Origin: Francisella frigiditurris
Lineage (GTDB): Bacteria; Pseudomonadota; Gammaproteobacteria; Francisellales; Francisellaceae
Length of the DNA: 64,000 bases
NCBI RefSeq assembly: GCF_001880225.1
Contig: NZ_CP009654.1
Location: forward strand, 62,001-126,000
Direction of reading: 5' to 3'
The position numbers were made by a program, and so were the translations under genes. Each line of letters opens with the position of its first letter. The stretch's first letter is position 1. Shown here piece after piece: positions 1 to 7,567 of the stretch. Under the pieces are notes generated by a model, which was given only the letters and a program-made list of their open reading frames with translations, was not told where the DNA came from and searched no databases.

Positions 1-253
1 TAACATCAAAAATATTTCTTAGTGGCTTAGTATCTTCGTAAAGATCTGTTAACCTTAAGCCAAAAGAATGAAATATTTTCAAATATCTTCTGATAATATC
101 ATCATTATCAAAATCAGTAATATTCGTCTGATTAGTCAAATATAAATATGCATGTATTAATGCTATTACTGTGCATGTTCTTCCTCTTCCTTGTTGTATA
201 TTACTGTAACTTGGCATAAAACTTACTAAACTATCAACAGCTATAAAACCCAT
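1..253 (-). CDS. Hypothetical protein, N-terminal 84 residues, cut by left window edge
   Basis: An open frame runs leftward from an ATG at 253-251 for 84 codons to the window edge without a stop. It has no signal peptide or obvious membrane segment. Residues 19-28 read IQQGRGRTCT, a Gln followed eight residues later by a Cys at the start of a hydrophobic helix-like stretch. That is reminiscent of the oxyanion Gln and nucleophile Cys of papain-like proteases, but this is only inference from half a protein. It is divergent from the secreted protein at 414. I do not recognise the family, and no strong ribosome binding site is visible. Confidence 0.5.
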   Translation of the reverse strand, partial: MGFIAVDSLVSFMPSYSNIQQGRGRTCTVIALIHAYLYLTNQTNITDFDNDDIIRRYLKIFHSFGLRLTDLYEDTKPLRNIFDV

Positions 254-413
254 TCTAAGTAAAAAAATATATTATTTCATTAGATATTAGTATTTTAGTA
301 AAATAGCTTCATAAAACTTTTTCTATTTACGCTAATCAGATGCTTATTAATCTATATTTTAGTATACTTCTTAATCATCTTTGACTTATAGAAATAAAAA
401 ATCAAGACTATAG

Positions 414-1838
414 ATGACTTCAAAAATTAAACTCTTATTTTCATGTACCTTATTGCTAATTAGTAATTCTTCTTTTTCTTTAATTGGTAAACTCAGTGAA
501 AATAATGGAAAGATATTCTTTACAGAAGGAGAAAATACTTATCAAACAACCTCTTCCGATATAGTTATTAGTGAAATTCAAACTCTCATTCCTTTTGGTA
601 CTTACGTAAAATTAGACTCTTACATTAAAGATGAAGATAAACGCATAATAGAAGTAAGTGAAACTCCTATTATTATTAGCGGAAATATTGAAACAAGTGG
701 AAAACTCATAAAAGATGGACAAAAACTTTTCTTAGATAATGGCAAAACTAAACAGCTCGTTAAATTTGCTAAGGCTATTAATTTTAGAGGCAACCATTTT
801 GATGAAAAATCCATCAATTTTTATATTAATAAAAATGTGAATGTAATTGGCATTTATAAAAATAAAATATTTGAAATTACTGCAATAGTCCAAAAAGGTC
901 TATATGATGACATAAATACTAAATTTCCTATTGATCCAAAATATAAAGATAGTCTTAAAGATGATCCTTTTAACTTTATATTAGAAGAGCTTCCTAAAAA
1001 CCAAATAACCCAACAAATAAACTCATTTAAAACAACTATACTTAATAAGCAACAGATAAAAACTGGAGACCATGTTTTAGTAATTTCTTTAGCTGGTAGG
1101 AGTGGCGACGACTTTAATGGTGTTGGTGGTCATTTTGCTATAGGAACAGGAGTTATTGATAATAATAAAATAAAAGATCTTAAAATATTTAACTTTTATA
1201 CTAAAAATAATGGGAAAGGGATTATTCCTGGGAGCCTTACATATCAAGATTATTATGGTGGATTATCTACAGGACAAAGCAACTACAGACCAATATATAC
1301 TATTATCATATACAATGTAGATGAAGAAAAACTAAAAAAAGCAAGTGAGGAAATTCAAAAATCTTTATCTTATATGCGCGAATATAATGATGATGGCGGC
1401 TTAACAAATGACTGTGTAAACTCTTCTCTAGATGCCTTATACTCAGCAAATATTGCTGAAGACGATAGTATTTTCAGTATAAGCAAAATCTATAATGGAA
1501 CTAGTCAACCATACGATAAAAGTAAGTATTCTGCTATAAATTATATAATTTATTATCTATTTCACTCAAATGCCGACTTTATACCAAGAGCAGCCTTCAT
1601 ATCTATGTTAGAAAGATTAGAAAATTATGATATTTATAGAGCTGATTTCATATTTCAGCAACAAACCCCTTCTGGCAGACCAGAGGGTGGCATTCCCATA
1701 AAAGATGGTCTAGACTATATATGGGCTGCTCATATGGAGCAAGAGAGAGTCAACAGTGCAAAAGAAAATAATTTAACTGGGAATGCTCAATACCAAGTCC
1801 CATGGGTTGCTTCTGAATTACAGAATGCTGACTTCTAG
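414..1838 (+). CDS. Secreted protein with possible permuted papain-like (NlpC/P60-type) domain
   Basis: 474 residues. Residues 1-22 form a Sec signal peptide (KIKLLFSCTLLLISNSSFS). The N-terminal half (about 25-200) is lysine-rich and unassigned. The C-terminal half has GDHVLVISLAG at 218-228, GGHFAIGTG at 238-246 and NDCVNSSLDAL at 332-342. A GD.V strand, then a His followed by a small hydrophobic stretch, then a Cys at a helix start is the order seen in permuted NlpC/P60 (YiiX/LRAT-like) folds, where His precedes Cys. That would make H240 and C334 a candidate dyad. Family membership is inference; export is well supported. It is probably transcribed alone, divergent from the partial gene on its left. 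Confidence 0.7.
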   Translation: MTSKIKLLFSCTLLLISNSSFSLIGKLSENNGKIFFTEGENTYQTTSSDIVISEIQTLIPFGTYVKLDSYIKDEDKRIIEVSETPIIISGNIETSGKLIKDGQKLFLDNGKTKQLVKFAKAINFRGNHFDEKSINFYINKNVNVIGIYKNKIFEITAIVQKGLYDDINTKFPIDPKYKDSLKDDPFNFILEELPKNQITQQINSFKTTILNKQQIKTGDHVLVISLAGRSGDDFNGVGGHFAIGTGVIDNNKIKDLKIFNFYTKNNGKGIIPGSLTYQDYYGGLSTGQSNYRPIYTIIIYNVDEEKLKKASEEIQKSLSYMREYNDDGGLTNDCVNSSLDALYSANIAEDDSIFSISKIYNGTSQPYDKSKYSAINYIIYYLFHSNADFIPRAAFISMLERLENYDIYRADFIFQQQTPSGRPEGGIPIKDGLDYIWAAHMEQERVNSAKENNLTGNAQYQVPWVASELQNADF

Positions 1839-1865
1839 CTTTTAGAACTTGTATAAAAAATACAG

Positions 1866-1871
1866 TATAAT
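1866..1871 (+). promoter_or_regulatory. Possible sodC promoter -10 element
   Basis: A consensus TATAAT lies 36 bases before the sodC start in the short gap after the preceding gene. No convincing -35 hexamer is found at 16-18 bases upstream, so this is a weak call. Confidence 0.3.
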
Positions 1872-1906
1872 CAAATCATATAAAACTTTATCAAAGGTAT
1901 TATTCT

Positions 1907-2401
1907 ATGCGTAAATACACTTTTGCTCTATTATTAATAATTTTATCTGCTAATGCTTTTGCTAATAAAGGCTCAGTAAATAAAGTAGAAATTTATAATA
2001 CTGAGACTAATGACTCTATTGGATATATTGAAATAGAGCCTTCAAAGTATGGTGTTATATTTATACCTAATTTACATAATGTTCCTACGGGTTATCATGG
2101 TTTTCATTTACATGTTAACTCTGATTGTGGAAACAAGGGCATGAATGCTGGTGGACATTATGATCCTGATAGTACTGGAAAGCATGAAGGACCATATGCA
2201 AATGGACACTTAGGAGATCTACCTGTACTATATGCAGATAATAATGGAAATGTTACAAGCCCTGTATTAGCTCCTAGAATTACTATAAATGACCTGCATA
2301 ATCATTCTTTAATGATACATGCTGGTGGAGATAACTACTCCGACTCTCCTGAAAAACTTGGCGGAGGTGGTGCTAGACTTGCCTGTGGAATAGTTAAATA
2401 A
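1907..2401 (+). CDS. sodC: Periplasmic Cu/Zn superoxide dismutase
   Basis: 164 residues with a Sec signal peptide cleaved after NAFA (residue 19). It dismutates superoxide in the periplasm. Copper ligands are H67 and H69 in HGFHLH and H138 in IHAGGDNYSD. H84 in GGHYDP is the bridging His, H93, H101 and D104 (GHLGDLP) complete the zinc site, and C74 and C160 give the conserved disulfide. GGGGARLACG closes the family signature. Length is usual for bacterial SodC. It stands as a single gene with its own short upstream gap and a convergent neighbour. Confidence 0.97.
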   Translation: MRKYTFALLLIILSANAFANKGSVNKVEIYNTETNDSIGYIEIEPSKYGVIFIPNLHNVPTGYHGFHLHVNSDCGNKGMNAGGHYDPDSTGKHEGPYANGHLGDLPVLYADNNGNVTSPVLAPRITINDLHNHSLMIHAGGDNYSDSPEKLGGGGARLACGIVK

Positions 2402-2556
2402 AATTTATATTATAGAAACTTTAATTTCCTTAAAAACTCATCTAATTCCTTATTCTTATAATATTAATTACTACTCTAAAAACTAATTGTTCAAAGAATA
2501 TGAGTTATTTAATTATTTTCAGAAAAGAAGAATAAAAGAAAAACTTGAAAGATTTG

Positions 2557-2892
2557 TTAAGCTACTTGTTGTTGAACATTATTTGATGCTTGATCTAATT
2601 TATCACCTACTTTTTGAGCAGGTCCTCTAGTGTCTAATGTATCTGCAGCATTTGATGCAGCATCATCTATTGTATCACCAGCTTTCTCTGCGGGTCCTCT
2701 AGTATCTAGTGCATCTTTAGCATCTGAAGCTTTATCACTAATATAGTCTCCAGCATCAGAAACTTTTTCTTTTACTGTCTGACTTGCATCATTTACACTA
2801 TCTCTAACCTCTCCAGAAGAACTATATAACACAAATCCAACAACTAAAACTGCTACTACTATACCAACTATTGTTAATGTTTTTTTATTCAT
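2557..2892 (-). CDS. Membrane-anchored LEA-like/YtxH-like repeat protein
   Basis: 111 residues. An N-terminal transmembrane or uncleaved signal helix (residues 5-24, TIVGIVVAVLVVGFVLYSSS) precedes a highly charged Ala/Asp/Lys-rich tail predicted to be amphipathic helix or disordered. The tail carries two related units, each with LDTRGPA[EQ]K.GD (about residues 62-74 and 86-98). Such low-complexity helices resemble LEA or YtxH stress proteins. It starts 25 bases behind the csbD-like gene and is presumably cotranscribed with it. The molecular role is unknown. Confidence 0.8.
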   Translation of the reverse strand: MNKKTLTIVGIVVAVLVVGFVLYSSSGEVRDSVNDASQTVKEKVSDAGDYISDKASDAKDALDTRGPAEKAGDTIDDAASNAADTLDTRGPAQKVGDKLDQASNNVQQQVA

Positions 2893-2917
2893 GATAATTA
2901 ATCCTCTTTGTTATTTA

Positions 2918-3121
2918 TTATTGAAATTTCTCTTTAAAATCTTTAGCTTCTTTTTCAGCTTCATCTTTTGCTAAACCATATTTAGCTTGTAGATATCCTG
3001 CTAGCTTCTGTGAGTTTGCCTTAACCTCTAATAACTCATCATCCGTAAGCTTTGCATATTTCTTTTTAATGGTTGCCTTAAATTGTTCCCATTTTCCTTC
3101 GGCTATATGTTTATTCATCAT
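2918..3121 (-). CDS. CsbD family stress-response protein
   Basis: About 66 residues, Lys/Glu-rich and without a signal peptide. NKHIAEGKWEQFKATIKKKY followed by LTDDELLEV and a KYG...A..E repeat matches the CsbD family of small general-stress proteins, whose biochemical function is unknown. Two adjacent ATGs follow an AAGGAGA ribosome binding site, and either could be used. It is first in a two-gene unit with the LEA-like gene. A near-consensus promoter overlaps a perfect palindrome upstream, which suggests repressor control. Confidence 0.88.
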   Translation of the reverse strand: MMNKHIAEGKWEQFKATIKKKYAKLTDDELLEVKANSQKLAGYLQAKYGLAKDEAEKEAKDFKEKFQ

Positions 3122-3151
3122 TATCTCCTTATTTTTATAACTCTCTCTTGT

Positions 3152-3179
3152 ATCATACTTGACAAATTTTATTTGTCAA
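3152..3179 (-). promoter_or_regulatory. Promoter of the csbD-like operon
   Basis: Read on the minus strand, TTGACA (3179-3174) is separated by 16 bases from TATGAT (3157-3152), a near-consensus sigma-70 promoter about 30 bases ahead of the csbD-like start. The -35 box and most of the spacer are covered by the palindrome at 3159-3179. Confidence 0.65.
3159..3179. promoter_or_regulatory. Palindromic operator candidate over the csbD promoter
   Basis: A perfect inverted repeat with arms TTGACAAAT (3159-3167) and ATTTGTCAA (3171-3179) surrounds a 3-base centre. It covers the -35 hexamer and spacer of the csbD promoter, a typical repressor position. A further half-site, GGCAAAT, follows at 3185-3191. 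The cognate regulator is not identifiable here. Confidence 0.55.
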
Positions 3180-3198
3180 AATTTGGCAAATAAAATTT
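3164..3198. repeat. 12-bp inverted repeat nested with the csbD operator
   Basis: AAATTTTATTTG (3164-3175) and CAAATAAAATTT (3187-3198) are exact reverse complements around an 11-base loop. They overlap the operator palindrome, so the region has alternative pairings. It lies between the csbD operon and tRNA-Arg. Confidence 0.6.
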
Positions 3199-3269
3199 AC
3201 GGCAAAATATTAGGCTTATTAGATAATGATTTTTTACTGATATTTTATTATTCTTATAGAGTACATAAA

Positions 3270-3345
3270 GCACCTATAGCTTAACTGGATAGAGCGTCGC
3301 CCTCCGGAGGCGGATGCGGGGGTTCGAGTCCCTCTAGGTGTGCCA
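3270..3345 (+). tRNA. tRNA-Arg (anticodon CCG)
   Basis: A 76-base cloverleaf with encoded CCA. The acceptor GCACCTA pairs with TAGGTGT (G-U at the first pair), the D-arm is AGCTTAACTGGATAGAGC, the anticodon stem TCGCC/GGCGG encloses loop CTCCGGA (anticodon CCG), and the T-arm is GGGGGTTCGAGTCCCTC. It closely matches bacterial tRNA-Arg(CCG) and reads CGG codons. Confidence 0.96.
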
Positions 3346-3418
3346 GAGCAAATAAAATTTATATATGCCTGCTAAAGTTATATAATAAAAGCAATAATAA
3401 ATATTTTACGTTAACTCT

Positions 3419-3985
3419 ATGAGAAACTTTATTAAAGCCTTTTGTTTTATTAACCTTTCTATAGCTCCTTTTTTTCTTTTTGCCAATAATATATACACAT
3501 GGCGCTCTGGAAATGGCAATGTCGTTTTTTCTCAAACTGCACCTATCTTTGAAGAAGAATATGAACGTGTTGGCGTAAACCCAACAAATAGACTTGGTGC
3601 GCAGTCTCTTGCTGAAGAACAACTATCAACTATTAGAAATAATTCTCCAACAAATGAGCAAATGACTAACCAAAACTCTAATAAGTCTCAAAATAACATT
3701 TTAAGAGTAAAAATCCTTTCTCCTACAAAAGGTTCAAATATTTTTGTACATAATGAGAAACTTGCAATAGTGCTAGATCCTTCATTAGGACCTGATGATC
3801 ATCCTATTTTTATAGTTAATGGTATACCAACTCCTGCTCACTTCCAGAATAAAACATGGATGATAAATAGACCAAATCCAGGCCCTGTAACAATAAGTGT
3901 AAGAGGGAGTACTGCTGATAATAAAATGATTACAACTTCTAGCGATACTGATTTTGGGATAAGAAGAGTATTAGGCAGAAGTTAG
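3419..3985 (+). CDS. Exported DUF4124-like protein
   Basis: 188 residues. A signal peptide (about 1-22, ending FFLFA) is followed by NIYTWRSGNGNVVFSQTAP, the pattern of DUF4124 (Tyr-x-Trp, a glycine turn, then [YF]S.T.P). A polar Asn/Gln-rich linker (about 70-95) leads to a second compact region, VKILSPTKGSNIFVHNEKLAIVL, with several Pro-Gly turns that look like a beta-sandwich or Ig-like fold. It is presumably periplasmic. Function is unknown. It sits alone between tRNA-Arg and the SRP RNA gene on the opposite strand. Confidence 0.75.
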   Translation: MRNFIKAFCFINLSIAPFFLFANNIYTWRSGNGNVVFSQTAPIFEEEYERVGVNPTNRLGAQSLAEEQLSTIRNNSPTNEQMTNQNSNKSQNNILRVKILSPTKGSNIFVHNEKLAIVLDPSLGPDDHPIFIVNGIPTPAHFQNKTWMINRPNPGPVTISVRGSTADNKMITTSSDTDFGIRRVLGRS

Positions 3986-4000
3986 AAATAAAAAATTAAG

Positions 4001-4104
4001 TGCTGGCTCAGCCACATCCCGGCACACGAATCAACGGCTACCGTTGCTTCCTTCCGGACCTGGCGGGGTTCACAATCTATCATTGCGGGAGGACCAAGTC
4101 AGCA
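4001..4104 (-). ncRNA. ffs: Small (4.5S-type) signal recognition particle RNA
   Basis: The minus strand carries the universal SRP domain IV signature: CCAGGTCCGGAAGGAAGCA, then GTGTGCCGGGATGT on the return strand. The terminal stem is TGCTG...CAGCA. About 104 bases, the usual size of proteobacterial 4.5S RNA. It binds Ffh for cotranslational targeting of membrane proteins. A GGCTGAGCC stem followed by a T-rich stretch (TTAATTTTTT) at the 3' end could terminate it. The exact ends are estimated from the stem. Confidence 0.93.
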
Positions 4105-4224
4105 AGCTATATACTACTAAACATATAGCTAAATTACAAGCCAACTTTCCCGTAAAAGTTTCCATTATTTTAAACAACTTGTTATTATTTTATATTAAGC
4201 AATATAAATAAAAATAACGACAAA

Positions 4225-4989
4225 ATGATAACTATAATATCCCCTGCAAAAAGTCAAAACTTTGACTCTATTTCAGAAAACTATAAATTTACTCAACCAA
4301 TATTTAAGTCTGAAATAAAAGGTCTTATAAATATACTAAGGCACTATGAAGTAGATGAAATTGAAAAGTTAATGAAGATTAGTGAGAACTTAGCTAATGA
4401 AGTTTTTGAAAAGCATAATAAATTAAATTATGATGATTTTAATACAAAAAACTCTAAAGCAGCTATATTTACTTTTAGTGGCGATGTTTACAAGGGTCTA
4501 GATGCTGAAAGTCTAGATAAAAAAACTATTGAGTATGCTCAAGATCACTTATTAATGATTTCTGGGTTATATGGTGTTCTCCGCCCTCTTGATCTAATGC
4601 AAGCATATAGGCTAGAGATGGGAACAAAAATTAAAGTAGATGATAAAATCCTCCACAAATATTGGCAAGATAAAGTTACAAATCAGCTAAATGACTTCTT
4701 CTCAAAACAAAAAAATAAAACCTTAATAAATCTAGCTTCTAAAGAATATTCTCAAGCGATTAACCCGAAAAAACTAAAAGCTAACTGGTTAGATATTGAT
4801 TTTAAAGAAAACAAGAATGGCTCTTTTAAAACTATAGGGATTTTTGCAAAAAAAGCTCGAGGATTAATGGCTAGATATATTATGGAGAATCAAATAGACG
4901 ATATCCAAGATATTAAGAAGTTTAATGTCGAAGGTTATTCTTTCAATAAAGATTTTTCAAAAGATAATTATTTCTGCTTTACTAGATAA
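4225..4989 (+). CDS. yaaA: Peroxide stress protein YaaA (UPF0246/DUF328)
   Basis: 254 residues, the family length, starting ITIISPAKSQNFD and containing SGLYGVLRPLDLMQAYRLEMG and NLASKEYSQAI, the diagnostic YaaA motifs. E. coli YaaA limits intracellular free iron during peroxide stress and binds DNA. The protein is cytoplasmic with no signal peptide. It is followed after 2 bases by rlmH, so the two are cotranscribed. Confidence 0.95.
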   Translation: MITIISPAKSQNFDSISENYKFTQPIFKSEIKGLINILRHYEVDEIEKLMKISENLANEVFEKHNKLNYDDFNTKNSKAAIFTFSGDVYKGLDAESLDKKTIEYAQDHLLMISGLYGVLRPLDLMQAYRLEMGTKIKVDDKILHKYWQDKVTNQLNDFFSKQKNKTLINLASKEYSQAINPKKLKANWLDIDFKENKNGSFKTIGIFAKKARGLMARYIMENQIDDIQDIKKFNVEGYSFNKDFSKDNYFCFTR

Positions 4990-4991
4990 TT

Positions 4992-5459
4992 ATGAAAATA
5001 AAAATATTATCTTTAGGTGAGAAACCACCAAAATGGGTTTGTGATGGATTTGATGAATATAAAAAAAGATTAAGTAAATCTATCCCAATAGAACTTATAG
5101 AATTACCAATAGCAAAACGTACTAAAACAAGTAATACATCTCTATGGCTAGCGCAAGAAGCTAAAACTATATTGAATAAATTAAATGATAATGATCACTT
5201 AGTTATATTAGATGTAACTTCTAAAATTATTTCTACTGAAGAATTAGCTCAAAAAATGGAAAACTGGAAACTTAACAATCCAAATGTTGTAATCCTAATA
5301 GGTGGGCCTGATGGAATTGATGATAGCATTAAGCAAATAGCTAAAGAAAAAATTTCTATTTCTAAAATGACTTTCCCTCATCCTATTGTAAGAATAATCA
5401 TAGCTGAACAACTATATAGAGCATATACAATTTTGGAAGGTCATCCATATCATAAATAA
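4992..5459 (+). CDS. rlmH: 23S rRNA (pseudouridine-1915 N3) methyltransferase
   Basis: 155 residues, the usual size of this SPOUT-class enzyme. It methylates pseudouridine 1915 of helix 69 of the large subunit. Family marks are the N-terminal KIKILSLGEKPPKWV, the central LIGGPDGID cofactor-knot motif, and the C-terminal HPIVRIIIAEQLYRAYTI..GHPYHK. It is tightly coupled to yaaA. Confidence 0.96.
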   Translation: MKIKILSLGEKPPKWVCDGFDEYKKRLSKSIPIELIELPIAKRTKTSNTSLWLAQEAKTILNKLNDNDHLVILDVTSKIISTEELAQKMENWKLNNPNVVILIGGPDGIDDSIKQIAKEKISISKMTFPHPIVRIIIAEQLYRAYTILEGHPYHK

Positions 5460-5575
5460 ACAATTTTGCTGTATAAATATATAGATTATTGAGTATGTAT
5501 GTTATAGAATCCAAATATTAATTTAATATTAATATATTCATAAATATTTTTAAAAAGTTATTAAGGATTGAGAAT

Positions 5576-7387
5576 ATGAACATGAAAGTGAAGTTAATTT
5601 CAGCAGCAACATTAGCACTAATGGGTTCTGCTGCTTTTGCTAATTGTAATATGACAGATTTTAAAAAAGGCTGGACTGGAAGCATCACATTTAAATGTGA
5701 TAAAAATACAGACCTTCTAAAGAATCCTGTTAATTTTACATTATCTAACGGTGCCCAAGTTGGAAGCATATGGGGCTTACCTGGAAAAAGCACTATGACT
5801 AAAAATGGTAGCAACGCTACTATTACAGTAGAAAAATGGTGGCCTGAAGGAGAAGGATACGTATTACCTGCTGGAACATCAGCTACTATCTCTTTCTCTC
5901 CTAGTAATCCAGAATTTAGCGTTCAAAGCTTTGGTATTAGCGGCAGCTCTCCAGCTCCGACTCCAGCTCCGACTCCAGCTCCGACTCCAGCTCCGACGGG
6001 TGATTATCCTCAGTATGTTGAAGGGACTGCTTATAAGAGTGGTGACATAGTTGCAAATGATGGAAAACTTTATGTATGTAAATCTGGTGTAGCTGCTTGG
6101 TGTGCTAGTGCTGCATGGGCTTATGCTCCTGGAACAGGAACAGCTTGGGATTCTGCGTGGGATTTACATGATGGAAGCACTCCAACTGAACCTACAGATC
6201 CTACTAATCCAGAAGAACCTACTAATCCAGAAGAAAATACAGATGGTAAATATGTTACTACTCAAGCTGCTTTAGATGCTAAAGAAGCTGAGTTAACTAA
6301 TAGTCCTGTAATGAGCAAAGTTAAAGAATCTATTGAAACTAGAGATAATGCTGTAGTTGAAGCAGTTAAACCTGGTTTAGCAAGTAATCCTGAAAACGTT
6401 AAACGTGTAGAAGGAATTATTTCAAATCAAGCTTGGGACTATATGTTCCCTAAACGTGCTCTAGAATATACTTATGACAAGTTCTTAAAAGCAGTTGCTA
6501 AGTTTCCTGCTTTCTGTGGTACTTATACTGATGGTAGAGACTCAGATGCTATTTGTCGTAAATCTCTAGCAACTATGTTTGCTCACTTTACTCAAGAAAC
6601 TGGCGGACATACTTCTCATTGGGATGTTCCAGAATGGCGCCAAGGTCTAGTTCACATTCGTGAAATGGGATGGTCTGAAGGTCAACCTGGTGGATACAAT
6701 GGTGAGTGTAATCCTGACGTATGGCAAGGACAGACTTGGCCATGTGGTAAATTTGAAAGTGGTCCTTACAAAGGTCAATTCAAATCATATTTCGGTAGAG
6801 GTGCAAAACAGTTAAGTTATAACTATAACTATGGTCCATTCTCACAAGCTATGTTCGGTACAGTAAGAACATTATTAGATCAACCTGAATTAGTAGCGGA
6901 TACATGGTTAAACTTAGCTTCAGCGGTATTCTTCTTCGTATATCCTCAGCCACCTAAGCCATCTATGCTACATGTAATCGATGGTACATGGCAGCCAAAT
7001 GCTCGTGATAAGCAAAACTTATTAACTCCTGGCTTTGGTGTTACTACACAAATCATCAATGGTGGTGTAGAGTGTGGAGGTAGCGTAGAAGTTGCTCAAT
7101 CTATGAACCGTATCAACTACTATGAAAACTTCGCTAATTACCTTAATGTGCCAATCCCTAATGACGAAGTATTAGGTTGTAAATTTATGAAACAATTTGA
7201 TGATCAAGGTGCAGGTGCTACTAAAATATATTGGGAAAAAGATTTTGGCTGGGTAAATGGTAATCCAGATGGAAAACCTTATGCTTGTCAACTAGTAGGC
7301 TACCAAACTCCATATTCAGCATTTACTCCAGGTGACTATACTAAGTGTGTAAAACACCACTTCCCTGATATAGTTATCGAAGATTAA
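5576..7387 (+). CDS. Secreted multidomain chitinase, glycoside hydrolase family 19
   Basis: 603 residues. A signal peptide is cleaved after AAFA (residue 22). Residues 23-123 form a Trp-rich beta domain of CBM2-like appearance (inference). A PAPT repeat linker (127-141) leads to a CBM5/12-type chitin-binding module (143-197, YKSGDIVANDGKLYVCK), then a second Pro/Glu/Thr linker. The catalytic domain spans about 280-600, with HFTQETGGH (E341 as likely acid) and FGRGAKQLSYNYNYG at 406-420, the GH19 signature. It would degrade chitin outside the cell. The start follows AAGGA by 8 bases. The gene has its own short upstream gap and no operon partner. Confidence 0.93.
   Translation: MNMKVKLISAATLALMGSAAFANCNMTDFKKGWTGSITFKCDKNTDLLKNPVNFTLSNGAQVGSIWGLPGKSTMTKNGSNATITVEKWWPEGEGYVLPAGTSATISFSPSNPEFSVQSFGISGSSPAPTPAPTPAPTPAPTGDYPQYVEGTAYKSGDIVANDGKLYVCKSGVAAWCASAAWAYAPGTGTAWDSAWDLHDGSTPTEPTDPTNPEEPTNPEENTDGKYVTTQAALDAKEAELTNSPVMSKVKESIETRDNAVVEAVKPGLASNPENVKRVEGIISNQAWDYMFPKRALEYTYDKFLKAVAKFPAFCGTYTDGRDSDAICRKSLATMFAHFTQETGGHTSHWDVPEWRQGLVHIREMGWSEGQPGGYNGECNPDVWQGQTWPCGKFESGPYKGQFKSYFGRGAKQLSYNYNYGPFSQAMFGTVRTLLDQPELVADTWLNLASAVFFFVYPQPPKPSMLHVIDGTWQPNARDKQNLLTPGFGVTTQIINGGVECGGSVEVAQSMNRINYYENFANYLNVPIPNDEVLGCKFMKQFDDQGAGATKIYWEKDFGWVNGNPDGKPYACQLVGYQTPYSAFTPGDYTKCVKHHFPDIVIED
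5951..5997 (+). repeat. 12-bp in-frame tandem repeat in chitinase linker
   Basis: CCAGCTCCGACT is repeated four times (the last copy one base short) and encodes PAPT units of the interdomain linker. Slippage changes linker length without shifting frame. Confidence 0.95.
6200..6235 (+). repeat. 18-bp direct repeat in second chitinase linker
   Basis: CCTACTAATCCAGAAGAA occurs twice in tandem and encodes PTNPEE units between the chitin-binding module and the catalytic domain. Confidence 0.9.
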
Positions 7388-7567
7388 TTAATAAGTCTAA
7401 ATCTATATTCTTAACTAAACTTAATTTTTTAAGAAATCTTTTTTTCAATAAACATTGTCTATAGTTGAAAATATTATAGGCAATCAAATATATCAAATAA
7501 TTCCTATTTAACTATCTATCATCAAGATATACTTAAATATATTAATTAATATCCTCACGGGAAATTT

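Noticed and set aside
381-394. A 14-base sequence (TTTGACTTATAGAA) shared by the region before the 474-residue protein gene and the katG upstream region, considered as a common regulator site.
   Set aside because: In AT-rich DNA of this length several 14-base matches are expected by chance, and no palindrome or spacing supports a site.
3359-3622. Minus-strand frame of 87 codons over the DUF4124 gene.
   Set aside because: It lies antisense to a signal-peptide gene, has Ser/Lys/Arg-rich composition typical of shadow frames, and no ribosome binding site.
7388-7567. Possible terminator after the chitinase (CTTAA...TTAAG then a T-run).
   Set aside because: The stem is only five A/T-rich pairs, too weak to call in such AT-rich DNA.
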